Assembly: GCA_903864315.1 (NCBI GenBank)
Contig: CAIPFK010000152.1
Span: 1 to 64,000, forward strand
Length of the DNA: 64,000 nucleotides
Source of the DNA: an uncultured Burkholderiales bacterium
GTDB lineage: Bacteria; Pseudomonadota; Gammaproteobacteria; Burkholderiales; Burkholderiaceae_C
Reading direction: 5' to 3'
Both the position numbers and the translations under genes were made by a program. Below the pieces are notes generated by a model that saw only the letters and a program-made list of their open reading frames with translations, was not told where the DNA came from and did no database searches. Of this stretch, positions 37,535 through 47,405 are shown piece by piece. Each line of letters opens with the position of its first letter. Within the stretch, counting starts at the first letter, position 1.

Positions 37535-40243
37535 ATGCCGGATAAAAAATCAACTGCCAAGCCCCAAACAAAACTAGGCGCCAAGTCGAGCGCGAAGCCA
37601 ACGCTCAAACCCGTTGCAAAATCAGCCGCAAGCCCAGTTGTCAAAGCAGTCGCCAAACCAGCAGGCAAACCCAGTGTTAAGCCAGCAGTTAAAACGTCAG
37701 TTAAACCGGTGGCCAAACCCATTGCAAAAACGGTGACCAAAACAGCAGCCAAACCTGCCACCAAACCCCTTGTCACCTCACCGCCCAAGACGGCGGCAAA
37801 GACACCCGTCAAGACACTCGCTCCCAAGCCCATTCAGAAAGCAACCGTGCCCGCCTCCAAAACCAATCCCGCCTCCAAAGCACCCGTTGCCTCAAAGACC
37901 GCCGCACCCAAGACCAAACCTGCCACCAAACCTGTGGTGAAAAGCGCAGCCACGCCACAAAAGTCGCCTGCACCCTTGAAGGCCAACACCGTGAGCAAGG
38001 CCCCTGTTAAAACAGCGGCCAAACCAGTCGCACCAGCAAAAACAACTGCAAAGACAACGACAACACCCAAAACCGCGAGCACGGCCAAGGCTGTCGCAAA
38101 GCCCGCAGCCAAGCCAACGGTCAGCGCCAACACCAAAAATGCGCCAAGCGCTAAAACGCCAGCCAAAGCAACGCCGGCAAAATCCACACCCGCAAAAAAC
38201 GCCAAGCCTGTCGATAGCAAAAACAAATCCAAAGCCGTCCCTACCAAAGAATTGGTGATTGAGGAAGAGATTGACATTGAAGCTGAATTTGCGGAAGAAG
38301 GTGCCACAGCCGGCGAAAAAGTCAAACCCCTGCGCATGAAAATCAGCAAGGCCAAAGAACGCGCCTTGATGAAGGAGTTTGGCCTCGATGAGACGGTTTT
38401 GTCCGAAGAGGATATTGCCAAACGTCGCCAACGCTTGAAGACACTGATCAAATTGGGCAAAACCCGGGGCTACTTGACCCACGGCGAGATCTCTGACCAT
38501 TTGCCTGACAAACTCGTCGATGCCGAGACGCTGGAAGTGGTGATCACCATGCTCAATGACATGGCCATTGCGGTGTTCGAGCAGACGCCTGATGCAGAGA
38601 CTTTGCTGATCAACAACACCGGTGCCACCACCGCCACTGAAGAGGAGGCCGAAGAAGAGGCCGAGGCAGCGCTCTCGACCGTGGACTCTGAGTTTGGTCG
38701 CACCACCGATCCAGTTCGCATGTACATGCGTGAGATGGGCACGGTTGAGCTCTTGACCCGCGAGGGCGAGATTGAGATTGCCAAACGCATTGAAGGTGGC
38801 TTGATGGCCATGATGGAGGCCATCAGTGCGTCTCCTGCCACGATTGCAGAAATTTTGCGCTTGGCCGATGATATTCGCGAAGACAAGATTGTCATCTCCA
38901 CCGTGGTTGATGGGTTTAGCAATACCGACGAGGCCGACGACTACGTTGCCGAGGAGGACTTTGATGAATTCGACGAAGCCGATGATGATGATGGCAAGGG
39001 CGGCTCCAAAGCCTTGACGAAAAAATTAGAAGAACTCAAACGAGAAGCCTTGACGCGCTTTGATCGCATCGTCACGTTGTTTGAAAGCGTGCACAAAATC
39101 TACGACAAAGAAGGCTACGGTACGCGGGCTTATCAAACCGCCCAGCGCGCATTGAGCGATGAGCTCATGACGATTCGCTTCACCGCCAAAACCATTGAAA
39201 AATTGTGCGACATGGTCCGCGCTCAAGTTGAAGATGTGCGTAAAAAAGAGCGTCAATTGCGCCGCATCATTGTCGACAAGTGCGGCATGCCCCAAGACAT
39301 TTTCGTCAAAGACTTTCCACCCAATTTGCTCAATTTAGACTGGGTGATCAAGCAATCGAGTGCGGGCAAGAATTGGTCCAATACCATGGCCAGGAACATT
39401 CCCCCCATCCAAGAGTTGCAGCAAAATTTGATGGACCTGCAATCCAAAGTGGTGGTACCACTGGGCGAGCTCAAAGACATCAACAAGCGCATGAACGAAG
39501 GCGAAGCCGCTTCAAGAAATGCAAAAAAAGAAATGATCGAAGCGAACTTGCGCTTGGTCATCTCGATTGCCAAAAAATACACCAACCGTGGCTTGCAATT
39601 TTTGGATCTGATCCAAGAAGGCAACATTGGTCTCATGAAGGCGGTGGACAAGTTCGAATACCGCCGCGGCTATAAATTCTCCACCTATGCCACCTGGTGG
39701 ATTCGCCAAGCCATCACCCGATCGATTGCAGACCAAGCCAGAACCATCCGCATTCCTGTTCACATGATCGAAACCATCAACAAGATGAATCGAATTTCTC
39801 GTCAACACCTGCAGGAATTTGGTTTTGAGCCAGACGCCAGTGTGCTCGCGGAAAAAATGGAAATCCCCGAAGACAAAATTCGCAAGATCATGAAAATCGC
39901 CAAGGAGCCCATCTCCATGGAGACCCCCATCGGGGATGATGAGGATTCGCATTTGGGCGATTTCATTGAAGACTCCGCCAACACTGCGCCGATTGAGGCG
40001 GCCATGCAAGCAGGCCTCAGAGACGTGGTCAAGGACATTTTGGATGGCCTCACACCCCGTGAAGCCAAGGTGCTGCGCATGCGCTTTGGCATTGAGATGA
40101 GCACGGATCACACTTTGGAAGAAGTGGGCAAACAATTTGATGTCACCCGCGAGCGGATTCGTCAAATTGAGGCCAAGGCCTTGAGAAAACTCAAACACCC
40201 CTCGCGCAGCGACAAGTTGCGCAGCTTCATCGACACCATCTAA
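37535..40243 (+). CDS. rpoD: primary sigma factor RpoD with long histone-H1-like N-terminus
   Basis: 902 residues from ATG 37535, 7 nt after GAGG. E. coli sigma70 has 613. Residues 1 to about 235 are an almost pure Lys/Ala/Pro/Thr/Val tail with repeated KPxAK-type units, followed by an acidic stretch ([13 protein letters not shown]). Then comes a normal sigma70: region 1.1, region 1.2 ([11 protein letters not shown]), a non-conserved acidic region, 2.3-2.4 ([14 protein letters not shown]), 3 and 4.2 ([17 protein letters not shown]). All promoter-recognition parts are intact. Some Burkholderiales have shorter Lys/Ala extensions; this one looks especially long. The function of the tail is unknown; nonspecific DNA contact is an inference. 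Confidence 0.96.
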   Translation: MPDKKSTAKPQTKLGAKSSAKPTLKPVAKSAASPVVKAVAKPAGKPSVKPAVKTSVKPVAKPIAKTVTKTAAKPATKPLVTSPPKTAAKTPVKTLAPKPIQKATVPASKTNPASKAPVASKTAAPKTKPATKPVVKSAATPQKSPAPLKANTVSKAPVKTAAKPVAPAKTTAKTTTTPKTASTAKAVAKPAAKPTVSANTKNAPSAKTPAKATPAKSTPAKNAKPVDSKNKSKAVPTKELVIEEEIDIEAEFAEEGATAGEKVKPLRMKISKAKERALMKEFGLDETVLSEEDIAKRRQRLKTLIKLGKTRGYLTHGEISDHLPDKLVDAETLEVVITMLNDMAIAVFEQTPDAETLLINNTGATTATEEEAEEEAEAALSTVDSEFGRTTDPVRMYMREMGTVELLTREGEIEIAKRIEGGLMAMMEAISASPATIAEILRLADDIREDKIVISTVVDGFSNTDEADDYVAEEDFDEFDEADDDDGKGGSKALTKKLEELKREALTRFDRIVTLFESVHKIYDKEGYGTRAYQTAQRALSDELMTIRFTAKTIEKLCDMVRAQVEDVRKKERQLRRIIVDKCGMPQDIFVKDFPPNLLNLDWVIKQSSAGKNWSNTMARNIPPIQELQQNLMDLQSKVVVPLGELKDINKRMNEGEAASRNAKKEMIEANLRLVISIAKKYTNRGLQFLDLIQEGNIGLMKAVDKFEYRRGYKFSTYATWWIRQAITRSIADQARTIRIPVHMIETINKMNRISRQHLQEFGFEPDASVLAEKMEIPEDKIRKIMKIAKEPISMETPIGDDEDSHLGDFIEDSANTAPIEAAMQAGLRDVVKDILDGLTPREAKVLRMRFGIEMSTDHTLEEVGKQFDVTRERIRQIEAKALRKLKHPSRSDKLRSFIDTI

Positions 40244-40251
40244 GGCACGCT

Positions 40252-40278
40252 CTCTTTGGCGAGCAACTCGTCAAAGAG
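40252..40278. terminator. strong hairpin just after rpoD
   Basis: CTCTTTGGCGAG and CTCGTCAAAGAG form a 12-bp stem (one G-U) around a 3-nt loop, starting 9 nt after the rpoD stop. There is no T-run, so it may stabilise the 3' end rather than terminate by itself. Confidence 0.5.
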
Positions 40279-40298
40279 AAAAGCTCTCAAGATTGCCT

Positions 40299-40325
40299 CA
40301 AGATATCCAAATCCTGGATATCTTG
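40299..40325. terminator. second hairpin between convergent rpoD and hemerythrin gene
   Basis: CAAGATATCC and GGATATCTTG form a perfect 10-bp stem with a 7-nt loop. It lies between the two convergent stops; without a T-run a terminator role is only likely by position. Confidence 0.45.
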
Positions 40326-40362
40326 GCTCCAGAGTGACGGACCTGGCTTGCCGCCTGGTCGA

Positions 40363-40968
40363 CTAGTCGTCTCCCAGGCCAATGGGAGCCGGCGCGTGGT
40401 GGGTGATTTGTGTGAAGAGGTGATTGAACTCTTGGGCCAAGGGCGTTTGCAACTCCGATGCCGCGACGCCAAAGTGAGCCAGTGGATCCAAGTTTTTCGA
40501 AAACTCCATGTCCAAACTCACCCAGTCCTCAGCCGACAAGTGCTGCGCTGCTTGGGGAAGCAACTGGGTGTTCTCCACATGGATGTGTTCCAAGTAGTAG
40601 TCAATATACGTCTCGCAAGCGCTGACGAAGGCTTGTCTGTGGGTCTCGCCCAAGAGCTCCCAAGCCAGCAACAAATGCTGCAACTCGCGCACCCGCGTCT
40701 CACCGGCGTCATGCTCAGCGTCCAAGCGATCAATCACCCCTTTGAGTTCAGGGCATCTCTTCAAGATCACGGGGAATAAATAGTTGGTTTCTTTGGGGTG
40801 ATGTGATTTTTCCGGGAACTCATCGATGTAAAACAACATGGCCCGCATCACTTCAAAGAAGGTCAAGGGTTTATCGCGAGGCCCGCGCTTGATCATCATG
40901 CGGATGGACTGCAGCATGGCAGTCAAACTGGCATGTTCTTTTTGAATGATTTGGAGGGTTGGGTGCAT
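40363..40968 (-). CDS. hemerythrin-like (HHE) domain protein
   Basis: 201 residues. His and Glu residues are spaced as in the four-helix HHE fold: KEHASL near the N-terminus, HHPKETNYLFP, EHDAGE and YLEHIHVENTQLLP. Such proteins bind a di-iron centre and sense or store O2, or protect against NO and oxidants. It is divergent from a second HHE gene; the 164 nt between them hold one FNR-type box, which suggests induction at low oxygen. The exact ligand set cannot be fixed by eye. Confidence 0.85.
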   Translation of the reverse strand: MHPTLQIIQKEHASLTAMLQSIRMMIKRGPRDKPLTFFEVMRAMLFYIDEFPEKSHHPKETNYLFPVILKRCPELKGVIDRLDAEHDAGETRVRELQHLLLAWELLGETHRQAFVSACETYIDYYLEHIHVENTQLLPQAAQHLSAEDWVSLDMEFSKNLDPLAHFGVAASELQTPLAQEFNHLFTQITHHAPAPIGLGDD

Positions 40969-41056
40969 GAGGTGCTCTCTAAAGTCTTGGTCTTGGAGTG
41001 CTGCGCACCCAAAGAGTGAGGAGACTTGATTTTTCTATAGGCTTTGGCAAGGCTCC

Positions 41057-41070
41057 TTGATGTGCGTCAA
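41057..41070. promoter_or_regulatory. FNR/ANR-type box between two divergent hemerythrin genes
   Basis: TTGATGTGCGTCAA fits TTGAT-N4-ATCAA with one change (G for A in the second half). Its centre is about 70 nt before the ATG at 41133. AACAAT at 41092-41097 lies about where a -10 box is expected for an FNR class II promoter, with the box centred near -41.5. Confidence 0.6.
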
Positions 41071-41132
41071 TGTCAAGATTAAAAAATTTGAAACAATCCC
41101 ACTCAACAACGTTCAATGGACATACCACCCCC

Positions 41133-41687
41133 ATGGATAACCCAGACCATACCCTGTTTGAATTTTTAGACCACACCCACACCGGTATTTACACTCACCT
41201 CAATACACTCAAAGAGTTGGTCCAACGCATCCAAGAAGACAGACTCCAAAGCAGTGATAAAAAGGAGTTGGGGCGCATCTGCCACTTCTTTGACACGGAA
41301 GTGCGAGAGCACCACTTGCAAGAAGAAACCATGGTGTTTCCCTCTCTCATCCACTCCGATGATTTGAGGAGTGTGCGCATTGCCAACCAACTCTTCCAAG
41401 ACCATGGTTGGTTAGAAGAGAATTGGATCGAACTCGGCCCCATGCTCAGGGCCATCGAGGATGGGCAATCCTGGCCCATCGTGAGTGAATTGGTGCACGG
41501 TTTTGATATTTTTTACCTGCTCAATATGGAGCACATGCAGCTCGAAGAATCGATGGCCTACCCCAAGGCTCGCGAATCCCTCAAAAAATGGCGGCTGGAA
41601 AAAAGTGGACGAGAATTGCACCAACTCAAAAAATCCAAGCCCAAAGCCGTACACTCGATCAAATCGACTCGACACACCAACTCATGA
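41133..41687 (+). CDS. hemerythrin-like (HHE) domain protein
   Basis: 184 residues from the ATG at 41133; an upstream TTG frame begins inside the FNR-type box and is unlikely. Helix motifs DHTHTGIYTHL, FDTEVREHHLQEETMVFP, DHGWLEENW and NMEHMQLEES supply the histidines and glutamates of a di-iron HHE site. The last 30 residues are a Lys-rich tail. It has the same fold as its divergent neighbour but low visible identity to it, so they are probably two specialised paralogues. Confidence 0.85.
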   Translation: MDNPDHTLFEFLDHTHTGIYTHLNTLKELVQRIQEDRLQSSDKKELGRICHFFDTEVREHHLQEETMVFPSLIHSDDLRSVRIANQLFQDHGWLEENWIELGPMLRAIEDGQSWPIVSELVHGFDIFYLLNMEHMQLEESMAYPKARESLKKWRLEKSGRELHQLKKSKPKAVHSIKSTRHTNS

Positions 41688-41708
41688 ACACCCATCGGTT
41701 GACCCCAT

Positions 41709-42287
41709 TTGAATAAGACAACACCTCAGGCGAGGGCGAAAATCGGCTTTGTGTTGCTGTGGTTGATGCAATTGCTCTGCCCTGCCTGGGGCTCGGCCGA
41801 TGAGAGTCTTGCTGCAACTGCACTCAACGCCGACAAAGAGCACACCACCACCCTCTTGATTCTGGGCAGCAACCAACTCCCCATGACGCAGATCATCAAA
41901 TCACAGGAGAAAGAAAATTTCTATGATTGCCAAGGCGTCGTCTCCAGTTGGTTTTTAAGCATCGTGAGCGAGGAGATGAACTACTTTGCTGCTCAATCCA
42001 AGTTGGTGGGCATTGATAAGACGGCTTGCATCATCAGCATTGAGAACGAAAAAAGCCTCACGCCGGGACTCTTCACCATTCGTCTTTATCAAAATATTGA
42101 CCAATTGAAGGACTGCATTGAAAGGCACCGGTGCACAATTGAGCGCAATGTAACTTTGCAAGTCAAGCACAACCAAGTCTATCGCTCCTATTTTTTGACG
42201 GACCTGAACACCGCACGCTATATTCAGCACTGCGTGAGCAATCAAGGGAAGTGGTTCAAAAATACCAATTGTTACCAAGTTGATTGA
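41709..42287 (+). CDS. exported protein of unknown function
   Basis: 192 residues from TTG 41709, 21 nt after the hemerythrin gene, probably in the same operon. The start is supported because only it yields a complete signal peptide (basic start, FVLLWLMQLLCPAWG, likely cut after AWG or nearby). The mature part has five cysteines, enough for disulfides. No family is recognised. Export with cysteines and location in a redox-stress cluster suggest an envelope role, by inference. Confidence 0.6.
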   Translation: MNKTTPQARAKIGFVLLWLMQLLCPAWGSADESLAATALNADKEHTTTLLILGSNQLPMTQIIKSQEKENFYDCQGVVSSWFLSIVSEEMNYFAAQSKLVGIDKTACIISIENEKSLTPGLFTIRLYQNIDQLKDCIERHRCTIERNVTLQVKHNQVYRSYFLTDLNTARYIQHCVSNQGKWFKNTNCYQVD

Positions 42288-42456
42288 GTCCGACGTTTTT
42301 CTTTTGCAACGCTCAGATCATGCCTCAAAGCGCGAGGGTGATTCAAATCACAAAAACATCGCTGCCAGCAATTTCCTGCCAGGCACGACGTCCACGCGCC
42401 AAGACGACCTTACAACGCCAGCCGTCCACGTCAGAAAAACACACTGACAAGCCACT

Positions 42457-43203
42457 TTATTGGGCAATATTGATCCCCAAAAAAGCATTTCTAAATTGCG
42501 AAGGCGTCACACCGAGGGTGTACATGTCTGAGGCAATGTCCAAAAACGTTGCCCCATTGGCTTGAAGGCCCAAGGCGACATTGACAATCTGGGTGGGTGT
42601 GTAATTGATGCCCAGACCCCAATGCGTTGGAAACAAGGCGACAAATGGCGCTTGAAGGTTCGCATACACCAAACCAGCACTGGCCTCGTAGCGCACTTGC
42701 ACGACACTCAAAGGCACTGACAAAGCGTTGGCCACTTGCAGTGGGCTGACACCCAGTTGATCCATGGCCATCACCACCTGCGCATCACTCACCGAGGGAT
42801 TGGCCAAGAAGTAGTTCAAAATATCGGTTGAAGACACATTGGCGGTCATGTAACGCTTGACCAAAGGCGTGGCGATCGCCGTGAATTGTGAAAACGACAG
42901 TGCCTTCATCTGACTTGCAGTGATCGCACTGACTTGTTGGGTTTGTGAAATGCTCACCCCGCCTTGGCTCACCGTGGTGAGCATTGGAAGCTGCAATGGC
43001 TTTGGCGGGAGAGATTGCTGCGCATGAACAAGGGCAAAGCTTGCCAATAGAGTGCTCAACGCCCCTGCCCGTGGGCTCACTTGAATTCTCCAGCCCCAAG
43101 AGCAACACATCTCTTGGCCATGCACAACATTCAAGATACTGCTCTTGAAATCTAGTTTGAGAGGCCATCGAGCCACGAACACATCGATTGAGGAGTAATT
43201 CAT
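42457..43203 (-). CDS. exported protein of unknown function with helical repeat-like part
   Basis: 248 residues. A hydrophobic stretch at about 46-62 (AGALSTLLASFALVHA) looks like a signal peptide, but about 45 residues precede it, so the true start may be an internal codon. The mature part has recurring segments in which an Asp/Ser-x-hydrophobic helix start is followed by LGVSP or LGVTP (near 162 and 237), suggesting repeats of about 40 residues. I recognise no family. It is divergent from uspA and convergent with the gene at 41709. Confidence 0.5.
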   Translation of the reverse strand: MNYSSIDVFVARWPLKLDFKSSILNVVHGQEMCCSWGWRIQVSPRAGALSTLLASFALVHAQQSLPPKPLQLPMLTTVSQGGVSISQTQQVSAITASQMKALSFSQFTAIATPLVKRYMTANVSSTDILNYFLANPSVSDAQVVMAMDQLGVSPLQVANALSVPLSVVQVRYEASAGLVYANLQAPFVALFPTHWGLGINYTPTQIVNVALGLQANGATFLDIASDMYTLGVTPSQFRNAFLGINIAQ

Positions 43204-43357
43204 CGTTCACCTTCTGGGCATCTAAAAGGCCAGATCGACCTATTCAATGGAGTGCACCCGCTCCAACTTAGAAGAACAGATGGAAAACGCAAAGCACTTA
43301 TAATAATTATAAATACTTATTATTTTCGAAATAAATATACCATAAAGTAGTAAAAAA

Positions 43358-43435
43358 TTCAATTGATCTTCGTTTTGGGTGACTAGGTGCCTAAAACCCA
43401 CCCTCCCCGGGGGTGAGCGAAGGAGATCAATTGAA
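43358..43435. repeat. 78-nt inverted repeat in the uspA upstream region
   Basis: TTCAATTGATCT (43358-43369) is repeated exactly in inverse at 43424-43435. The arms extend inward by a TTCG/CGAA pairing with a bulge, and the interior has a second GC-rich hairpin (CACCC...GGGTG around CCCCGGGG). It sits between the divergent exported-protein gene and uspA. It could be an RNA hairpin in a 5' leader or a binding site; no T-run follows. Confidence 0.6.
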
Positions 43436-43477
43436 GGGCCCGAGCGAAGAAATTTTGGGCTCATGTTTCTCAGATTT

Positions 43478-43491
43478 TTGATTCATATCAA
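43478..43491 (+). promoter_or_regulatory. perfect FNR/ANR box upstream of uspA
   Basis: TTGATTCATATCAA matches TTGAT-N4-ATCAA fully. TAGGAT at 43514-43519 lies where the -10 box should be for an FNR class II promoter (box centred at -41.5). The uspA ATG is 59 nt downstream of the box. Confidence 0.75.
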
Positions 43492-43550
43492 ATCCAAGCC
43501 CAAGTCAAACAATTAGGATGCAAACATCCACTCCAACGAAGAGGTTATTT

Positions 43551-43994
43551 ATGTACAACAAAATTTTGATCTGCAACGATGGCTCACCCCTGTCCAAGCG
43601 TGCCGTTGCTCACGCTTTTAAACTTGCGAAATTGATGGGTTCTGAGGTTTTGATTCTCAAAGTCATACCCCGGGTGATTGAGTCTCATTTTGATGGCGCA
43701 TTGGCGCTCAGGGCCTCGGAGATTTCCAGGATTGAGAAAAGTTGGGCCAAAGCTGCGCATGAGATCGTGGACGAGGACCAAGCCAAGGCGGAAAAAATGG
43801 GACTCAAAGCTGAGTCGATGGTGGCCAAGTCCGATATCATCTACAAGGCCATTGTCGATGTGGCGGTGAAGAAGAAAGCCGACCTGATCGTGATGGCTTC
43901 CCATGGTCGGCAAGGTATACAAAAGCTCATTCTCGGCAGCGAAACTCAAAACGTCCTCACCTACACAGAGATTCCCGTCTTGGTGCTGAGATAA
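43551..43994 (+). CDS. universal stress protein, UspA family
   Basis: 147 residues from ATG 43551, with GAGG 8 nt upstream. The fold begins KILICNDGSPLSKRAV and carries the ATP-binding signature VMASHGRQGIQKLILGSETQNVL (G-2x-G-9x-G-S/T type). Such Usp proteins aid survival under anaerobic or stationary stress. Control by FNR/ANR is likely from the perfect box in front. Confidence 0.92.
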   Translation: MYNKILICNDGSPLSKRAVAHAFKLAKLMGSEVLILKVIPRVIESHFDGALALRASEISRIEKSWAKAAHEIVDEDQAKAEKMGLKAESMVAKSDIIYKAIVDVAVKKKADLIVMASHGRQGIQKLILGSETQNVLTYTEIPVLVLR

Positions 43995-44009
43995 GCCAAT
44001 CACAAAACC

Positions 44010-44059
44010 CACAGGCCTGAACCTAAGCCCTGCACGTGCTCCCGTGCAGGTGGCCTGTG
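44010..44059. terminator. nested hairpin between convergent uspA and aldo/keto reductase gene
   Basis: Outer arms ACAGGCC (44011-44017) and GGCCTGT (44052-44058) enclose an inner perfect stem CTGCACG/CGTGCAG (44030-44036, 44043-44049). It fills the 80-nt gap between the two stops. There is no T-run, so bidirectional termination is a guess from position. Confidence 0.45.
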
Positions 44060-44074
44060 TTCAAGTGGATTGAC

Positions 44075-45076
44075 TTAGACAAAGTCTTCGGTGTCAACCT
44101 CGGAAGCATTTTGCGGGTTGTAGCGTTGACCACTGACCGTTTGGTTGTTGATCAAGGCATCCAACTTTTGCATGACCGCCTCGCTCAAACGCAAAGACGA
44201 TGCAGCCAAATTTTCTTCCAAATGCAAAATATTTTGTGTCCCAGGAATCGCAATCAAACCGGGCTCTTTGGTCAATAACCACGCCAGCGCCAATTGTGCT
44301 GGCGTGCAATGCTGCTCACGTGCGATTTCCAAGAACGGCATCAACAACTTTTGATTGGCCGCAAAGTGGGCTGCTTCAAAACGAGGCATTGCGCGCCGAA
44401 TGTCTTTGGCATCAAAAGTATTGATGTCCAACTGGTTCGAACACAAAAAACCGCGCGCCACAGGACTGAAGGCCACAAACGTGGCACCAATATCACGACA
44501 AGCTTTGAGCACGGCGATTTCTGGATTTCGAGTCCACAAAGAATACTCTGTTTGAACAGCCGCAATGGGGTGCACTGCGTTCGCGCGCACGATGGTGGCC
44601 GCCGAGACCTCACTCAAACCAATCGACCTCACCTTGCCCGCTTTGACCAAATCACTCAAAGCACCCACACTCTCTTCAATGGGCACTTTTTTGTCCCATC
44701 GGTGCAGATAGTACAAATCAATGACGTCCGTTTGCAGTCTGGACAGTGAGTCCTCACAATTGAGGCGAATGGCCTTTGGGCTGCCGTCGATCACACGCTT
44801 CAGACCATCCGGAAAATTGACCCCGGCCATGCCTCCTTTTGAACACAAGGTGATCTCAGAGCGATGAGACTTCAGCAACGGGCCGAGCAGTTTTTCATTG
44901 GCACCAAAGCCATAGAGCGCCGCCGTATCAAACAGATCAACCCCCAAATCCAAGGCACGGTAAACCACTTTGGCGGCTTGCTCGGCAGAGGGAGGCGTGC
45001 CGTAAGCGTGGCTTAAATTCATGCACCCCATGCCAATGGGGTTGACTTGGAAAGGACCGATGGATCTTTGGGTCAT
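44075..45076 (-). CDS. aldo/keto reductase
   Basis: 333 residues. The catalytic tetrad Asp50, Tyr55, Lys80 and His125 is complete, and the C-terminal NADPH-binding part (IAIPGTQNILHLEENL) is normal. It follows ligC by 42 nt in the same direction, with GAGG before the ATG, so it is probably the last gene of the protocatechuate operon. The substrate is not known; a benzaldehyde-type compound such as a lignin aldehyde would fit the neighbours, by inference only. Confidence 0.88.
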   Translation of the reverse strand: MTQRSIGPFQVNPIGMGCMNLSHAYGTPPSAEQAAKVVYRALDLGVDLFDTAALYGFGANEKLLGPLLKSHRSEITLCSKGGMAGVNFPDGLKRVIDGSPKAIRLNCEDSLSRLQTDVIDLYYLHRWDKKVPIEESVGALSDLVKAGKVRSIGLSEVSAATIVRANAVHPIAAVQTEYSLWTRNPEIAVLKACRDIGATFVAFSPVARGFLCSNQLDINTFDAKDIRRAMPRFEAAHFAANQKLLMPFLEIAREQHCTPAQLALAWLLTKEPGLIAIPGTQNILHLEENLAASSLRLSEAVMQKLDALINNQTVSGQRYNPQNASEVDTEDFV

Positions 45077-45118
45077 ATTGAACGCCTCTTATAAATCACA
45101 GCAAAATGATGAATGAAC

Positions 45119-46072
45119 TCAATGACCCATTTGCACTTCGCAGTCGTGCAAAACTTGGTAACAAGCCAGCACGTTGGAAACACTCGAAATGGGCTCTCGT
45201 CCTTCGCGGATCGCACCAAAAAACTCACGGTCTTGGAGCTCAATACCATTCAAGCTCACAGCCACTTTGGAGACATCAATTTGCTCCTCCTTGCCGTTGT
45301 ACAAGTCATCGTACTTGGCCAAGTAAGTTCCTGTGTCACCGATGTAGCGAAACCACGTTCCCAAAGGCCCATCGTTATTGAATGACAAAGACAAGGTACA
45401 AATCGCACCGTTGGCCGCTTTGAGCTGAATGCTCATGTCCATTGAAATTCCAAGCGTGGGGTGAATGGGGCCTTGAACAGCATTGGCTTTCACAACGGGA
45501 CTGCCACATTGGTAGGCAAACAAATCCACCGTGTGAGCAGCATGGTGCCAAAGCAAGTGGTCCGTCCAGCTTCTGGGTTGGCCCAAGGCATTCATATTCG
45601 TGCGACGGAAAAAGTAAGTTTGTACATCCAATTGCTGAATGTTGAATTCACCCGCCTTGATCTTTTGGTGAACCCATTGGTGCGATGGGTTAAAGCGCCG
45701 CGTGTGACCAGCCATGGCCACCAAGCCAGTGGATTTTTGCAATGCCACAATGGCTTTGGCATCATCGAGCTTGTCGGCCATGGGAATCTCCACTTGCACA
45801 TGCTTGCCCGCTTTCAAGCAAGCCAGCGTTTGTGAAGCATGCATTTGGGTGGGGGTGCACAAAATCACCGCGTCCACTTCCTTGATCGCCAAGCTGTCAG
45901 CCAAATCGGTACTCACGTGATCGATCCCATATTTGGCGGCGATTTCTTTGGTTTTACCCAACTCACGCCCCACCAATGAGATCACTTCCACACCATCAAT
46001 ATTTTTAATGCCATCCAAATGCTTGGAGCCAAATGCACCAGCACCAGCGAGAGCAACTTTAATTGTTTTCAT
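45119..46072 (-). CDS. ligC: 4-carboxy-2-hydroxymuconate-6-semialdehyde dehydrogenase LigC/PmdC
   Basis: 317 residues, the length of LigC. The Gfo/Idh/MocA fold has a Rossmann start ALAGAGAFGSKHLDG and the segment CTPTQMHASQTLACLKAGKHVQVEIP. The enzyme oxidises the hemiacetal form of the ring-cleavage product to 2-pyrone-4,6-dicarboxylate with NAD(P)+. AGGAG precedes the ATG. Its place right after ligB settles the assignment within this broad family. Confidence 0.92.
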   Translation of the reverse strand: MKTIKVALAGAGAFGSKHLDGIKNIDGVEVISLVGRELGKTKEIAAKYGIDHVSTDLADSLAIKEVDAVILCTPTQMHASQTLACLKAGKHVQVEIPMADKLDDAKAIVALQKSTGLVAMAGHTRRFNPSHQWVHQKIKAGEFNIQQLDVQTYFFRRTNMNALGQPRSWTDHLLWHHAAHTVDLFAYQCGSPVVKANAVQGPIHPTLGISMDMSIQLKAANGAICTLSLSFNNDGPLGTWFRYIGDTGTYLAKYDDLYNGKEEQIDVSKVAVSLNGIELQDREFFGAIREGREPISSVSNVLACYQVLHDCEVQMGH

Positions 46073-46105
46073 GCAAGCTCCTGTAAAAGTAATAAAAAGA
46101 AAAAA

Positions 46106-46960
<855 letters not shown>

Positions 46961-47404
46961 TCAATGGGCTCCTTGGGGTGAATGTTGGCCTTGAGGTTGA
47001 CGGTGGGCTTGCGCATCCCCATCCTCCCCAACGACTCGGTTGCCTTGGACGCTTCGACCTCCTTTGATCATCATATCGCGATACTCTTCTTCGGTCATGC
47101 CAGTCATGCTGCCCGCCATTTGCTGGAAACTCTTGCCATCGGTGGCACCGATTTTGGCCAAGAAGTAAATATTGCCACCCAAGGAAATGCAACGATTCAA
47201 ATCGCGATCGAGCACCGCTTGTTTTTGCTCCTCACTCATGGGCCACTGGTCCAAATAGGCACGCTCATTGGACTTGAACACTTCGCGGTTTTGTGCCTTC
47301 ATGAGGGTCATGCAAAACTGGTTCAACCAGTATCCCTTGCGAGACTGCTCAGCATCAAAAATGGTGGTGCCAGGCACATCCAAATAGGGTTTATCAAGCG
47401 CCAT
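46961..47404 (-). CDS. ligA: protocatechuate 4,5-dioxygenase alpha subunit LigA/PmdA
   Basis: 147 residues from the ATG at 47404, after GAGGAG; the longer frame upstream overlaps ligI and is not used. The small helical subunit covers the LigB active site (YWLNQFCMTLMK, LDRDLNRCISLGGNIYFL). The C-terminal QAHRQPQGQHSPQG tail is His/Gln-rich, as in some homologues. Confidence 0.94.
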   Translation of the reverse strand: MALDKPYLDVPGTTIFDAEQSRKGYWLNQFCMTLMKAQNREVFKSNERAYLDQWPMSEEQKQAVLDRDLNRCISLGGNIYFLAKIGATDGKSFQQMAGSMTGMTEEEYRDMMIKGGRSVQGNRVVGEDGDAQAHRQPQGQHSPQGAH

Positions 47405-47405
47405 T

